Below are positions 48,098 to 61,130 of a stretch of 64,000 nucleotides of DNA, piece by piece. Made by a program: the position numbers and the translations under genes. Source of the stretch: Seriola aureovittata (lineage: Eukaryota > Chordata > Actinopteri > Carangiformes > Carangidae); the NCBI RefSeq assembly GCF_021018895.1, contig NC_079365.1, positions 310,001-374,000 of the forward strand, written 5' to 3'. Below the pieces are notes generated by a model. The model saw only the letters and a program-made list of their open reading frames with translations, made no database searches and was not told the origin of the DNA. Each line of letters opens with the position of its first letter. Position 1 is the stretch's first letter.

Positions 48098-48188
48098 ACC
48101 AAAGCGCATAATATTTTCAAATGATGAAGTGGCAGCACGTCCGCATAGCTCGTAGTTTTTTGCAATATATTTGGTATATATAATATAT

Positions 48189-49996
48189 AAGCAACGCTTA
48201 GGCATACAGAGATTGTGGGTAATGTCCAAATAGGCCGGGGAGGCTTGGGGCTTGGCCCAGGCAAACCGGTGTGGAGTAGAGCAGGTCCCAAGGAGAAGCT
48301 AGTTGTGGAGCAGGTTCGTAGACAGGAGGAATTATTAAGGGGTGCTAAGGCAGTGGCCCAGGCTAAGCAGGGACAGTGGGTGAATTGGGAAGGTGTAGAT
48401 AAGAAAAAGCTTAGCTTGAAAGAACTCTGGAGCATGGAGGAAAGTAGTATTAGATTCTTGATAGGGGCAACTTATGATGTACTGCCAACTCCCCAGAACC
48501 TAAAACTCTGGGTAAATGGAGACCCACTATGTTCATTGTGTTCAGGTACGGCAACTTTAAAGCACATACTGTCAGGGTGTAAGGTTAGTCTGTCGCAAGG
48601 CAGGTATACGTGGCGACATAACCAGGTTCTAAAAAGCTTAGCTGCAGGAATTGAAGAGTTACGGAGGCAGGCAAATTTAGGAGGACCTAAAACAAAGAAA
48701 GGTGCAATCAAGTTTGTTCAAGAGGGAGAGAAAGTTGGTAAGACAACAAGAAGGCAAGGCAGCTTAGAAGGTGCTTGTGATTGGGAAATGCAGGTAGATT
48801 TAGGAGGAAAGCTTCTTGTTCCCCAGGAAATAGCCATTACAAAGCTAAGGCCTGATATAGTCTTGTGGTCTAGGAGTAGAATGAAAGTATATTTCATAGA
48901 GCTGACTGTTCCGTGGGAGGCCTTAGTTGAGGAAGCATATGAAAGGAAAAAGCTCAGGTATGCAGAGTTAGGGGCAGAAGCAGAGCAGCGAGGATGGAAA
49001 GTTAGGATTTGTCCAGTGGAAGTAGGATGTAGAGGATTTGTAGCAAGGTCTGTTGTCTCTTTGGTAAGGGAGTTAGGAGCAAGTGGACAGAGTGTGAGGA
49101 AAATTGTAAAGGACATGTCAGATGAGGCAGCAAGATCCAGTCAGTGGATTTGGATGAGAAGGAGTAATGGTAGCTGGGGGCCCAGCAGGGGGAGCACTTA
49201 GGATAGATAGACTCTTAGGAGAAGCAAGGAAGAAATCCAGGAAGAGGAAGTGTTTTTAAGTGGGGGTGTGGCCTGTGTGAGCCTCTTTGAGACCATGCGG
49301 TTAGTCCAGGTGAGGTGGCCTGTATTATTTGCTTGTATCGAATTGGTTTGTAGTGTGTCTGTGGCTGCTTAGGTGAGTTTGTTTGATTTAGGTGAGTTGC
49401 ATGGTTTGGTGTTGGAGAGTGGGGGGGGGGGGTAGAGCACAGCCTAATCCGGCGGGGGAGAGCCAGCCTAAAAAGGCCCCTCTCCCTGACTCTACATCCC
49501 TCATTGTCTTGGAGAGTGGGGGGGTGGGGGGGGCAAGAGCACAGCCTAATCCGGCGGGGGAGAGTTTAGCTCAAAAAGGCTTCTCTCCTTGACTCTGCCT
49601 CCTTCAAAATGGCCGCCACTTTCTCCAACTGTTTAGGGGAGTTTGTTTGCTGAATCTGCTAGTGTGTTTTGTCAGAGTTGATGATGGTGTTTTTTGTGGT
49701 AGCATAGGCAAGATAAAGAAAATGGTGGTGTGAGGAGCAGTGATGGCTGGCATTAGGGGAGTGACTCTGGGACGCCAGTGATCACTGTCTAGCCTCCTGG
49801 AGGTGTTGTGGGACCAACTAGACAAAACACTGGTGAAAGGAGGTTCCCACCTGATGACCCCAAAGACATGTTAGTTATCACTGCTCATTAGTCTGTACAG
49901 CTAAATTAATAGTTATCATAGGACATGTTAAGCTTAGGGAGCTATTCACTGAGTCTGGTCCCTTTTCTGTAGCACAAGGTTTGTGTTTATCTTAAA
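48189..49996 (+). mobile_element. R2/R4-like LINE, 3' half with long 3' UTR, copy 2
   Basis: Begins at the same point (AAGCAACG) as copy 1. It contains the open frame 48215-49201 and continues to about 49996, the end of similarity with the inverted copy 19428-20183. A run of Gs at 49422-49433 corresponds to the C-run near 19980. The reverse transcriptase core is missing, so this is 5'-truncated. Confidence 0.75.
48215..49201 (+). pseudogene. C-terminal part of a restriction-endonuclease-type LINE protein
   Basis: 328 codons, uninterrupted. A CCHC knuckle CX2CX7HX4C lies at residues 106-122 (CSLCSGTATLKHILSGC). It is followed by YTWRHNQVL and a PD-(D/E)xK-like nuclease with RPDIVLWS (about 212) and VYFIELTVPWE (about 226), then AYERKKLRYAEL. 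This order is that of the end of R2/R4/NeSL-group ORFs. The reverse transcriptase is absent, so it is a truncated relic, but the clean frame implies recent origin. I used the first ATG in frame; the homologous frame extends upstream to 48189. Confidence 0.8.
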
Positions 49997-50089
49997 TATA
50001 TATTAGTATATTTTTTTGTCGATTAATGTTATTTATTGTATGTCATCGTTGTGTGTATTTACCCGGCTTCTCTGCACAATGAGCGGACA

Positions 50090-50230
50090 GAGACGCCAGA
50101 GCAAGTGGAAAGAATAAAGGTGGAGGACTGGTTCTGCTTGTGAACAATAGATGGTGCAACCCCTGTCACATCACAGTGAAGGAAAAGATCTGCTGTCGGG
50201 ATATTGAACTGTTGGCAGTTGTCCTCGTCC
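50090..50230 (+). mobile_element. LINE endonuclease fragment (CR1/L2/Rex1 group)
   Basis: One frame reads KGGGLVLLVNNRWC and then DIELLAV, the conserved part of the APE-type endonuclease in these LINEs. Flanking sequence does not continue the domain. Confidence 0.65.
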
Positions 50231-51363
50231 AGTTAATCATATTGTTGTTTTTACCTATGGTCCTTATAATTATTTTTTTTATATGTGCATTTGTTGTTGA
50301 TGTTGTAAAAATTGTTGATAGCACTGAAACAAATTATGAATACTTACATACAGTAAGCATTAGTTGGTGATACTGCATGACACATGGGTGGTCCTTGGTT
50401 ATAGCAGCTTGAGGAAGGGTTGATGACATCATCACAAAGGCAGAATCAGAAAATAAGGTTAAATGCAAGGTAGACTTTCACTTACAAGATATTTGGCTTG
50501 ATGTTTGGTGCAGTATGCAATAAACGTATTTATAGGAAATAACAATCAAAAAGATAAACATACATAGATACATATATAAAAAAAATAAAACAATGAAAAA
50601 GATACACTAAGTGTTTTAGAATGACAAACCTCCTGCTGGGCAGGATGTGCAAAAGGTATTGATCAGGGGATTAGGGAAAAGATTGCAGTATGGACAATAA
50701 GTGTTCTGTGCAGGGATAATACTCCAAGGTGTACTGTAATGTGGTTGTTGATGATTAATTAGGCCAGACGCAGAAGAAAAGCAGGTGCTGGTCCTCCATT
50801 GGGGGTGACTGGGCTGAAATCCTGGTCCTGATAAGGAAAAACATGTGATAGGACAAGTACTTTAGATCATACAAGTTCTTTATGTTCAAACATATCAGGT
50901 CTGTTGTGTGTGTATAATAAATAGTAAGGGTATGAATATGTTAAAAATAAATACAGTATGAATATTGACATGAATATGCTGAGATATACACAATGTGAAC
51001 ACTAGTAACAGTATGAATATTAGGAAATGTAAATGCATGAAAATGAAGAGTAAACAACTAGTGGTATGATGAGAATTCAATGCACACACTATATAACCAA
51101 TAAACAATAGAGAGAAGTACAAATATGGATGAATATATGCAGCGGTATAACTGTAGTATAAATATGAATAATTATGAATCAGCAATATGAACATGTATAC
51201 ACTGTGGCTCTGATATAACCACAGTGGTCAAGGCCAAGTGATGCAGAGTGAGGCAGGGTGACAGCTGAGGGGAAAAAGCCGATCCTGTATCCGTTGGTTC
51301 TGGAACAAAGATTCCATTTGTAAACTTGTCTCTTTGTCTTGTGAATGATAGAATTTTACTCAC
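50231..51363. other. Downstream part of the csf1-like locus
   Basis: No firm exon. At about 50836 on the minus strand CCTTATCAG precedes GACCAGGATTTCAGCCC, a start like the stalk exon at 51448 (TTATCAG|GACC). It may be a duplicated or alternative stalk exon. No transmembrane exon found. Confidence 0.3.
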
Positions 51364-54300
51364 CTAGACCCTCCTCACTGTGTCTGTACACTCTCTGCCA
51401 TTGGTGTTGGTGCGACAGTTGGAGGCGGTGTCTGTACTGGCTCAGGTCCTGATAAAAACAGAGGTATGCTGAAATCTCCTCAGAATTGTAGAGGCCTAGT
51501 GAACTTTCAACCCTGCTTTATCTTGTAACAGTAATGTAAAGTGCTTACAATATTGTGAACCTACTACAGGATCCATACAACTCCAATGTACAGTCATTAT
51601 AAAATAAAGTTACTGATGTAACTAGCTGGACAACAGGCAGCAGGAACAGGCAAAATTATACTAAACTGCTACAATGCAGACTGTCGACAACATCAATAAC
51701 ATACATTTATTCCACTTGGAATGTTTGTCAGTACGGTTTGTCATTAGTTGCACTAATGATACTTTTCACCAAAGAGCCAACATTAGATGTTACTCACCAG
51801 TCTAAAAGAAAAGTTGCAACTCAGCATCAAATCGCATCTCTTTACTCGTCCAGAACTGTCTCCAGCAGTGGGAAGCCACACCAATATTTACTCATGTTTT
51901 TCTTCTTTTCTTTGCCGTTGAACATGGTTTTGTTGTCAGAGTGGTCCTTTGGGATGGAGCTTTCTAGAAGCTTCAGCCATCTCTGCGTTTCTGTGATGCT
52001 AGTCAGGGGCTGTAGCGGAAGCTGTTCTTTTTCGTGGGACTGAGGGAAGACTACACTGAGTCACATAGCATCTAGTGTCACAAAGTGGAATTACAACATA
52101 GGACAGGTTGGGCTAGCTGGTTAGCATACTAATTTCAGTAGATATCTCTGAAATACAATAGATGGAGGTCTTGGTCATGACATCATCACTGTGGCTTATC
52201 ATCACTGTGGAAACAAGGTTGCCGCTTGTCCTAGACTAGTTTGATGAAGAATACACTCAGAAGAAGCTCTATGGTTTCATTCCCTTAATTCTGTCTGACA
52301 GCGTCATCTGAAATGTTCATCCATCTCTTTGCATCATGTAGCATCTTGCAACCAGGTTGAGTTCAAAACAGAAACAACATGATGACCATTGTGTTGAATA
52401 CACGGTCTGACATTTTACACAGTTCAGGTAAGATGACTATGTCTGTCTGTACCTGTGGTGGACTCTGGATCCTCCTCAGCAGCATACTCTGCCTGACAGT
52501 CCCAGTCCACAGGACCACTGTGTCATCAGGCTCAGATACATCTGGATCACACCTCTGGCCTTTTTCAGAGCCTCCTTAGGAGAACTCTCTACCATTCTGA
52601 TGAACCTCACTGGGCTGTCCTGCAACAACAACAGAACACAATGAAGACAACAGAGAAAAAACACTTAAAGCTGTGTGCATATGAAAATGAGGCCTGGGTA
52701 GATGTAGGTTTTCCTACAGTTGTATATTATTATATTGTCTACTTTTAGTTGTTTTGACACAAGAGGCTTTAATTACTGGAGAAGACAACAGTTCTTTATT
52801 GTGAACCACTGTGAGACCATGGGCTTCACCTGCTGCAGTAACAGTCTCCATTCCTTTGGGTTCACTTTCCCCCTGGTTCTGCTGCCAGTGATGCCAAAAG
52901 CGCATCAGTAAGTTCCAGGACTGGTGATAAGGTCCTGGTCCAGTCAGTGTTCCAGTTCATCCAGAAGGACTCACCAGGACATCCAGATCACAACAAGACC
53001 ATGGTCACAGGTAATAAATGCAGGTCTCTAACCACACCATCACTCTCCACCTCACCCTGACCCACCTCACCACATAGAGACACGTCCTGCTTTGACACTG
53101 ATTGGACATAAACTGTAGTTCTGTTGTGCTGTCTGTATTGGTCAGTTCCCATGAGGCTTCTGTTCTGACTCTGGTGTGCACACAGCTCATTTTCTGTTTT
53201 ATGTGGAATGTCATTTTAGTTTAACATACTTGTAACTCTCACCTAGTACATTTGGGAGAGTGGAAATACTTTTCCAATATAAGTTTTGATCCTGGAGAAT
53301 TTTTTTTGTCAACAGTAAAATTTAAGGAGATTCAAAGTGAAAACATTCCTGTCCCCATGTTTCCTTCTCTCTGACAGGAACATGTTTCCAGCTCAGTGGT
53401 GGCAGAGCTTTGCTCACTGAGCTAACAGCTGGAGAGATGTGTTTACATCCACCAACAGGATCTCCATGTCTCTGAGCTCTACTGGAGGATAAACCATTCC
53501 TAAACATATTCATAGTACATTCATATACATACATAGTACAACATATACATAGTTTGATGATGGTGGTGGAAAACGCTGTCTAACATGCTGCACTAACATC
53601 TCCCATATAGTTCACCTGGGCTGAGATCTGGAGACTGTGAAGGCTATTCGGTGACCAACATGTCCTTCACAGCAGCATCTGTATTCATTATGTCTCTCCG
53701 TTATGTTTATTCAGGTTCTGTCTGCATGTCCTACACTTCCCCCTCCTTTCAGACACCTGGCTACCATTAGTTACCATGTCCGTTCATATTTTATGCAGAA
53801 ACAACTGAACACATCCAAGCCTGAAGACTTGTTAACCAAAGTAATGAGGTTATGTGCTCAGTACCACTGGGGATGATGATAATTGGAAAATAGGAGGATT
53901 TCTGGGGTCACTTTAAATAAGATGTAACTCAGTGAGCCTGTTGAAAGGACATCTGAGTCTGATTCTGTGGATACAGACTGGTAATGTCTAAAATATGGTC
54001 TCCACTGTGAACCAGCAGAAATGATTGGTCAGTTCACTCAGAGAGATGCTGCTGTTTAATTGGCTGTTTGATGATAATGCCTGCCATCCAGACACAAGGA
54101 GACTCTTCCAGCTCAGTCACACAAGCTGAAGGTTAATGACTCAGAGATAAATCACTCCCACATGGAGGATTTTATGGAGGTTGTGAAACAGATCATAGCA
54201 GCCAGTCTGTGTGTGGAGGGGGAGGACGAGAAAGCCTCTGCAGCTGGAGAGAGAGCTTCATCAGTCTGTCAGTCGAGCTGAAGACGACAAGACTAAAACA

Positions 54301-54504
54301 AGACTGAAAACATAATCTGATCAATTTAATATATTTAAAGCTAGAAAACGTCTTTCACATCCATCTGTCATGGACGTTGTTGTCAACTGACCAGACAGTG
54401 TTTATTCTGTTCATTATGTTGTATGTATTCATCATCACAACTACACCACACACACATGTGATCCCAATCACAACCATAACCCCTTCAAGCTTCTCATACT
54501 CATA

Positions 54505-54537
<33 letters not shown>
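54505..54537. repeat. (AAT)n microsatellite
   Basis: AAT units in a csf1-region intron. Confidence 0.9.
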
Positions 54538-54539
<2 letters not shown>

Positions 54540-55224
54540 TAATAACAACAATAATAATAAATGGAAACAATGTAAAGCACCACATCATAAGCAGAGACAG
54601 AATGAGCTGGTAAACAGAAACAGGTATCCACTGTCACAGATTGTTTTAAATTTTGTGGGGCAAACGAGCCAGGTCTAGGGGGTCTGCAGGGGTCCAACAG
54701 ATGGTTCTGAATACAGTAGAGTCCACAGTGGACCCCATATATGTACATACTGTACATACAGTTGTATATATGTGGCTGATCTGAATGTGATATGGTTATG
54801 TCAGATGTCAGTGACACACAAAAATCGATCAAGAGCAATTACAAAATATTTCCACTTCCTATTTGGCCCCCCTCCAGCAGGTGGCGGCCTGGGCGACCTC
54901 CTAGTAGGCCTACACCTGAAGCCTGTTGTCCATCCTCATACATGTGTAGAGTACCTATATCAGTTAAATAAAAAAAAACTGATTTTGAATCAGATTCAGT
55001 TCTGTGTCTGTTGTTTTTATTCAGCCGGTGAAGTAGACTGAGACTCACTGGGTGATGTTGCACCACTGAAGATGAGGCTGACCCACATGATGAAGAACAC
55101 ACTGAAAGCAGAGTGAACCTGTGACTCAGGTACTCACCAGATTGTGATGATCAGTGAATGGATAGATGATAAAACAACTGCGGTCCAACTGATTATCAAT
55201 CTGTGAGTAAACATCACAAAGTTA

Positions 55225-55229
<5 letters not shown>

Positions 55230-55283
<54 letters not shown>
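55230..55283. repeat. (CA)n microsatellite
   Basis: About 27 CA units, 30 bases upstream of the csf1 exon 3 acceptor on the minus strand, where it reads as GT. Confidence 0.95.
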
Positions 55284-55287
<4 letters not shown>

Positions 55288-55759
55288 CAATACCACTTCT
55301 ACCTAACCTAAGAATAACTAACTGAATGACTGAGATAAATGCTAATGTGCTAACAATGACAGTGTTTGATCATTGAGCTTCCAACAGACTCTTCTTTATA
55401 GTGAGTCCCAGTCTGGATCAATAATAAATAGCATCATTTGTCTATTCAGTCTATTCATTTGTCATCAGTCTAAATGTTGGTGTGGTAATTATCATCATCA
55501 GGTTTGTCTTCATTTCTATGAGCTACTGTCTAAACTATCATATTATATACACAGTGAGGAACAGGCATTATGACTCCTCCTGTCTGTTGGTCGTCTGAAC
55601 TCTCACCAGCCTATTTAGGCTCAGAAGATGATCCTGTGTGACTGAATATCGGCATGGACCAGGGACACCACCCAACACTATGTGGAAACACAGGAGGAGC
55701 AACAAGCACAGATGCTGAGCCTGGAGGAAGAAGAGCACAGGATCAACATAATGCAACTG

Positions 55760-56255
55760 TTGATCCTGCAGTCAAAACTGTGCGCTCTGAGTTACAGGCT
55801 TAGAAACATGCCCACAACAACAACATCTTCATGTTCAGATTGATCATATTTAGTGTTACTACATAGACCTGAAGCTGATAGGAGTATATCAGTGTATTGG
55901 ACACAGAGAAATGTTGACCACATAGGGATGTAGGAGAAGTCAGAGGTCATTAGGAGTCATCTTATGGGGACTATGAACATCTGTATAAATTAATCCAACA
56001 TCTTCTGTGAGCAAGGCTAATAACACAGCTAATAAAGACCACATTGTGTTTGGTGGGGGCTTGGATAGTTTGTTCTTTTGACCATAGTAACATCTGATTG
56101 GACACGTTGATGTTCAGAACCCTCTACTCATTATTACATTATTACTACATCATTATATCAGTACTCAGCGCTCATGGGTCAGACCACACTTATCTACATG
56201 CCTGTAAAGTTTAGTGACTGTATCTTGCAGGTTGTAATGCTACCATACTGACAAC

Positions 56256-56298
<43 letters not shown>

Positions 56299-58440
56299 GG
56301 TGAAAACAATACCACTAATAATAACCTATAACCTAACAATAATGAATGATTGAGATAAATGCTAATGTGCGAACAATGACAGTGTTAACATGATGACTAA
56401 TGTTTACCATGTTCAACCTCTTAGTTTAGCATGTTAACATTATAAATTATATCTGAAATTTTGACCTGATGATGGCGCTAGATTAAATGTTAACAAGGGA
56501 ATGTGAACATCAAAGTGTCATGAGAATCCATCCAGTAGCTGTTGAGATATTTGAGACCACAGTGGTGGACTGAGCATGAGGAACATACTTGATAGGGCAA
56601 AGTCAGGTGTTTCTGAGAAGCTTCACCTACTCTGATAATACCAGTCTGTAAATAAAACAATTTAAAATTAACGTTACTGTTCAATGGTGAACTGGTTTAA
56701 ATTCCATATGAGGCTGTGAGGTGACATCAGGGCTGTTAGCCACCAGGCTTACTGTACTGTACTACATTAGTGTGCAGGGGGGAGGGGTTCTGACTTTGAG
56801 GTCAGAGGTCATTAATCAGCTCAAGAGTGGAGGGATTACAGTCTCCACAGAGCTGGTACAGTGTGGGTATCTCTGGCCTGTGCAGGTGTGTACCACTGTT
56901 AATTCACATTTCAGTAAAATGAACCAGTGGCCTAGTTAAGATTAACAGTTCATACATCCTCTCTCTTATCTTTCTATCAAACACCTCATGACCCCATGAG
57001 GCTGTTAAACACAGCTCTTCCCTCAGTCTCTGGTTTCATATACATGTCTGAACTCTGTTTGGGTGCTGCTCCTGAACTTACTTTGTCATCTGGCTCTGAA
57101 AACAGAAAAAAACTCTGTAGATGACAGAGCAGTTTAAAGACTTAATCAACAGGAAACAATCTCATATAGTTTGTGCTGCACCTTCAGAAATCCATCAATG
57201 AGCTTATCGTCCCTCCTAAGATCTTAGTACCTACTAGCTAGTTTCTAATCAGTGATATACTAAACCACATTTTATTATTACAGAGTAACTACACCCTCAG
57301 ATTCAAGCTTGTGTGTGTCTGTGGGGCCTATAGCTATAGTCCTGCTGTTAACCACTGTTAATTCCTGTGTCAGCCCTAAATATCCTATTCACTCTATAAG
57401 ATAGACCTTAAAGTCTTAACTGTGTGGGAGGAGCCAGAAACTTTAAAATCATGGCAGAGAGAAACATAGGGTAATAAATCTGAGCAGAAAATGCTGTGTT
57501 ATGAATTTTGTTGGAAAATCCCCTGTATCAACACCATGACAACAAAAGTCTATGGGATTATATCTACAGCAAAAAAACAGAATTTTGGGTGTAGTTTCTC
57601 TTTAAAACCTAAGAAATGTTTCAGCTAATAAAGACTTTAGCGATGTGTAAATCAGTTTCTAGGAAAGATCTAAAGTGTGTCCAATGAGGCTTACATGAAC
57701 TGAATTACTTACATGGTGAAATAAAAAATTATTAAACTTCGTCAAAAATGGATTTGGTTTACCTTTTGTGGAGACATCCCTCTATAATATAATTTATACA
57801 CATTAAATATACTATATACTATATATTATACATTTAATTAAATATTATAATATCATTTCATACGTGAAATGTGCAGAAACTTATTAAATTGTGCAAATGA
57901 CTTTGTCCCCTTTTTTTGAACTTTTCAGAACTACAGCTCATTCACTTAAAAATCACTTAGAAATTAAATAGTGCATAATTAAGTTATAATAATTGACCAT
58001 CATTGAGAAAAATGGAAGATCCTAATACAAATAAAATAGTGAGTCAGTTGCACAATGTTGGTCTGTTTTGTTGTTTAGTATTAATATAAATGCCAGTTGT
58101 CGATCTGGATAACACATATTGAGGACTGACTCTTACAAGATTTAAAGTATATTTCCAGAATATACACATTCTCATATATTTATTGATTTTACATATACTA
58201 TTTAATTATTAAAATACTAATTTATTTGACCATACTATTCACTGATCACTATTTTCTATTTTTACTGTATTGACTAAATTAAATGACTATTTAGAGATAG
58301 ATCATAGATCATAGATCATAGATCACAGATCGTAGCTCATTAACCCTTGCATATAAAAATGTCTCGTTAAAATCAGCTGAGACATTGTTGGGACTGCAGT
58401 GCATCCAAGTTGGAGAAAACATGCACTTTGTTCTACAGAC
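55760..58440. other. Region upstream of csf1, no supported gene
   Basis: Should contain csf1 exon 1 and promoter, but no start exon with a phase-0 donor was found. A minus-strand mini-exon at 57082-57097 (TTTTCAG...AAA|GTAAGT) has good splice sites but does not join exon 2 in frame. (CA)n at 56261-56297. Confidence 0.3.
56261..56297. repeat. (CA)n microsatellite
   Basis: About 18 CA units. Confidence 0.95.
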
Positions 58441-58460
58441 ATTAGAACTCACTTCAAGCC

Positions 58461-59093
58461 ATGTGCTATTTAGAAGACCTAAACTCAGCAGAGTTAGATC
58501 TCTGTTCACACAAGGAGGAATGGTTGAAGCCTAGATCAGAATGCCTTAGTCCACCAAAGTTGTTCAGTGCATGTGATTCTGGTTACTCTGATTCATACTC
58601 ATCCCTTAATGACAGGTTGACTCCTCCTCCACTCAGAAGATGGGACCAATTCCCAACTGTCCCTAAGTAATGGGAATAAAATCAGATCCTCAACGTCCAC
58701 TGAGAGACAGAGGTTACAGCCACCTGACTTTCCATCTTCCTGAAACTGACACTGAAGAGACATGTAGTATATCCTCTAGAGGATGTTCATGTTCCCATCA
58801 GCCACTGATGCATAACACTGTTGCCTGTGCTCATCCCTCCAACAGGAGGACTAAAACTTTCCAGGACTGTTCAGCCACTTCCATGCTGTAATCCAGCTAG
58901 TTTAGTCTTGCCTTCATCAGAAGGGACCTCACAGTGCCCCTGCCTCAAAGTGCTTGAGTTAATAGCTAAGGACATTGAACATTTTGATCTAAACAACTTT
59001 GATCATCACATAGACAACTATTTTAGGGAGTTAGATCACAACTTAATTGATGTGCCCCATGCAACCTGTTGGAAAAATTGTGATACTTTATGA
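58461..59093 (+). pseudogene. Unrecognised coding-like region, possibly retroelement gag
   Basis: Overlapping frames (58461-58670, 58670-58891, 58821-59093) give protein-like composition: SGYSDSYSSLNDRLTPPPLR, then PLRDRGYSHLTFHLPETD, then IEHFDLNNFDHHIDNYFREL. The frame changes fit one original frame with two indels. The last part recalls gag segments of fish LTR elements, but I cannot name a family. Confidence 0.35.
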
Positions 59094-59439
59094 TTAACAT
59101 TACCATCTTAAAGGGAAACTGTATTATCCTGTATAGAACTTTCCATTATTGTGTCTACTTTTAAGACAGGTGTTGTCAGAGAGGAGCGCAGTGACCTTCC
59201 CTGTTCCTCCTGGCCACTACACCAAAACATTAGCTATGATAAGATTTAAGAAGTCAATCGAATAAGTCGGATGAAGTCCAGCGACAGGTAGAAAACCACA
59301 GTTCGAAGGATATCAATAACACAGCTACAGAGGGGGAAGAGGAGACTACAAGAGGGGATGCAGCTGAGACTGAGGTGAACAGGCCAGTCAGAGAGAGAAA
59401 TATGGAGCATAAAACTTGAGTAAAATGGCCGAGGGCAAA

Positions 59440-60813
59440 TAGCAAGAAAGAATGGGAGAAATTCCAAATTCACAATTCAAAGAGTGGAACAAAAAAATCT
59501 CTCGCTTCATCTGGGGGGGCAAGAGGCCGAGGATAAAGTTTACAACCCTCCAGATCCCCAAAGATAAAGGTGGGCTAGCTTTACCAAACCTGTTAGAATA
59601 TTATTACGCAGCACAAATTGGTGTACTGGTGTGATCCTATGTATATTGCAAGGTGGAAAGATATTGAATTAAAAACAGAGGGGTGTCATGTACAAAGTAT
59701 AATAGCAAACAGAGACATGTTCAAGAAGTGTGAGGAAATGCTTGATCCAATCACTAGACTGACTCTGGAAACCTGGTTCACAGTGATTAGGAAATACAAT
59801 CTGGAGAAGGAAATCTAAATTTTAACTTGGGTGGCCTATGACTCTAAATTTAAACCAGGGGTAACAGATAGCAATTTTAAACAATGGATAAATAAGGGAA
59901 TTACAGCACTGTGCACAGTAATTGATGGGGGCAAAATTAAGAACTTTCTAAATTTGAAGAGAGAATGCGACTTGGAGGTTAACGATCATTTTAGGTACCT
60001 CCAAGTCAGGGACTTCTTTGAGAAGGAAATAAAACCAGATCTTCCCCAGGAGTTGAATAAAGTGATTGTGACAATGTGTAATGCATATAAAAACAATACA
60101 GGTAGAGTGATATCAGCATTGTAACAGGGACTAGAAAAGAACAGGGGGACCTCTACACTGTACATTAGAGACAGATGGATAAAAGAAAGTAAAATACAAC
60201 TAACTGAAGGGGAATGGTTTAACATCTGTGATACTCAGCGAACCACTACCAGCTCCAGGATGTGGAAAGAATTTTGCTGGAAAAATTCACTCCTAAGACT
60301 AAAGGCAAGTTTACATCTGTACAGCAAACATGCTGGAGAAGGTGTGGGGAGCTAAATGTAGGACACATGTATGGATGGAATTGAAAACTATACTGGGGTA
60401 TGAACTACAAATCTCATGTAATGTTTTATACCTGTGTAGTTTGACAGGTGAAAATGTTCAATGTGAAGATAGATATCTGGTTAAGATTCTGTTAGCTGCG
60501 ACCAAAAAGACAGTCACTAGGAAGTGGTACAGACAGGAACCTCCCACTTTGAGGAACTGGTTGGACATTGTGGAGGAGATATTTGAAATGGAAAGACTCA
60601 CACATATACTGAGACTCCAACAAGTTAAATTCAACACGAAGTCGGACAAATGGACAACATATAAGTCTCACTACAGAGACACCAGTAGAGACTCTGAATG
60701 AAAACCGAGGAGCATAGATAATGCATCAAGAAGCCGTATTACCCACAGACACTGTCAATGTCTGTTTGTGTTCTGTGTTTAAAATTAATAAAATTTGAGT
60801 AATAAAAAAAAAA
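59440..60813 (+). mobile_element. L1-like LINE, 3' end of ORF2, decayed
   Basis: Frames read ISRFIWGGKRPRIKFTTLQI, PKDKGGLALPNLLEYYYAAQ and, near the end, NWLDIVEEIFEMERLT. These are the C-terminal motifs of L1/Tx1-type ORF2. At least four frame breaks. Ends in AATAAA-rich tail and poly(A) at 60804-60813. Confidence 0.8.
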
Positions 60814-60815
60814 GG

Positions 60816-61130
60816 ACCTGAGCTTCCTAAGGAAAAAGAGCCAGCTCTGCCCTTTCCAGTAGATGGCATCCGTGTTCAGGGACCAGTCCAGTTTACTGTC
60901 CAGGTGCACACCTAGGTATTTAAGTGTGCACCACCTCAATGTCCTTCCTTCGAATGTTGACTGGCTGAAGGCTTGGTCAGACCTCCGAAAAGTACAGATC
61001 CCTGTACTCCTTTTCCGGCCCATTCCTAATACGCGCCACAATAGCTGCGTCATCTGAGTATTTCTGGATGTGGCAGGAGTTATATTTAATGTCCGCCGTA
61101 TACAGGGTAAACAGGATATTAATGTTCATG
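60816..61130 (-). mobile_element. Rex1/CR1-like LINE reverse transcriptase fragment
   Basis: Minus strand: IQKYSDDAAIVARIRNG carries a YxDD-type box (YSDD), and LKYLGVHLDSKLDW, KGQSWLFFLRKLRSF follow in another frame. Typical of Rex1-group elements. It abuts the poly(A) of the L1-like copy. Confidence 0.75.

Larger units (their letters stand above)
51364..55720 (-). pseudogene. csf1: Colony-stimulating factor 1-like gene, damaged or incompletely recognised
   Basis: Minus-strand exons. 55607-55720 (38 codons): hydrophobic leader HLCLLLLLCFHIVLG, then GVPGPCRYSVTQDHLLSLNR. 55138-55200 (21 codons): IDNQLDRSCFIIYPF, with the 63-nt length of mammalian exon 3. 52453-52619: DSPVRFIRMVESSPKEALKK and IQMYLSLM, then in a shifted frame SGPVDWDCQAEYAAEEDPES. 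51364-51448: stalk PEPVQTPPPTVAPTPMAESV, with TGA near its end. CSF1 is a four-helix cytokine acting on CSF1R to sustain macrophages. Exon 4 (about 171 nt, helix B/C) is not visible between 52620 and 55137. With the exon 5 frameshift and the stalk stop, this suggests a pseudogene, though assembly error or a soluble isoform is possible. The first exon was not located. Confidence 0.72.

Noticed and set aside
52900..53011. Plus-strand exon-like stretch ending ACAG|GTAATA
   Set aside because: A clean donor but no convincing acceptor or family; antisense to the csf1 intron.
54060..54280. Plus-strand open stretch with MEDFMEVVKQIIAASLC
   Set aside because: Short, within the csf1 intron on the other strand, no splice sites that fit; not recognisable.
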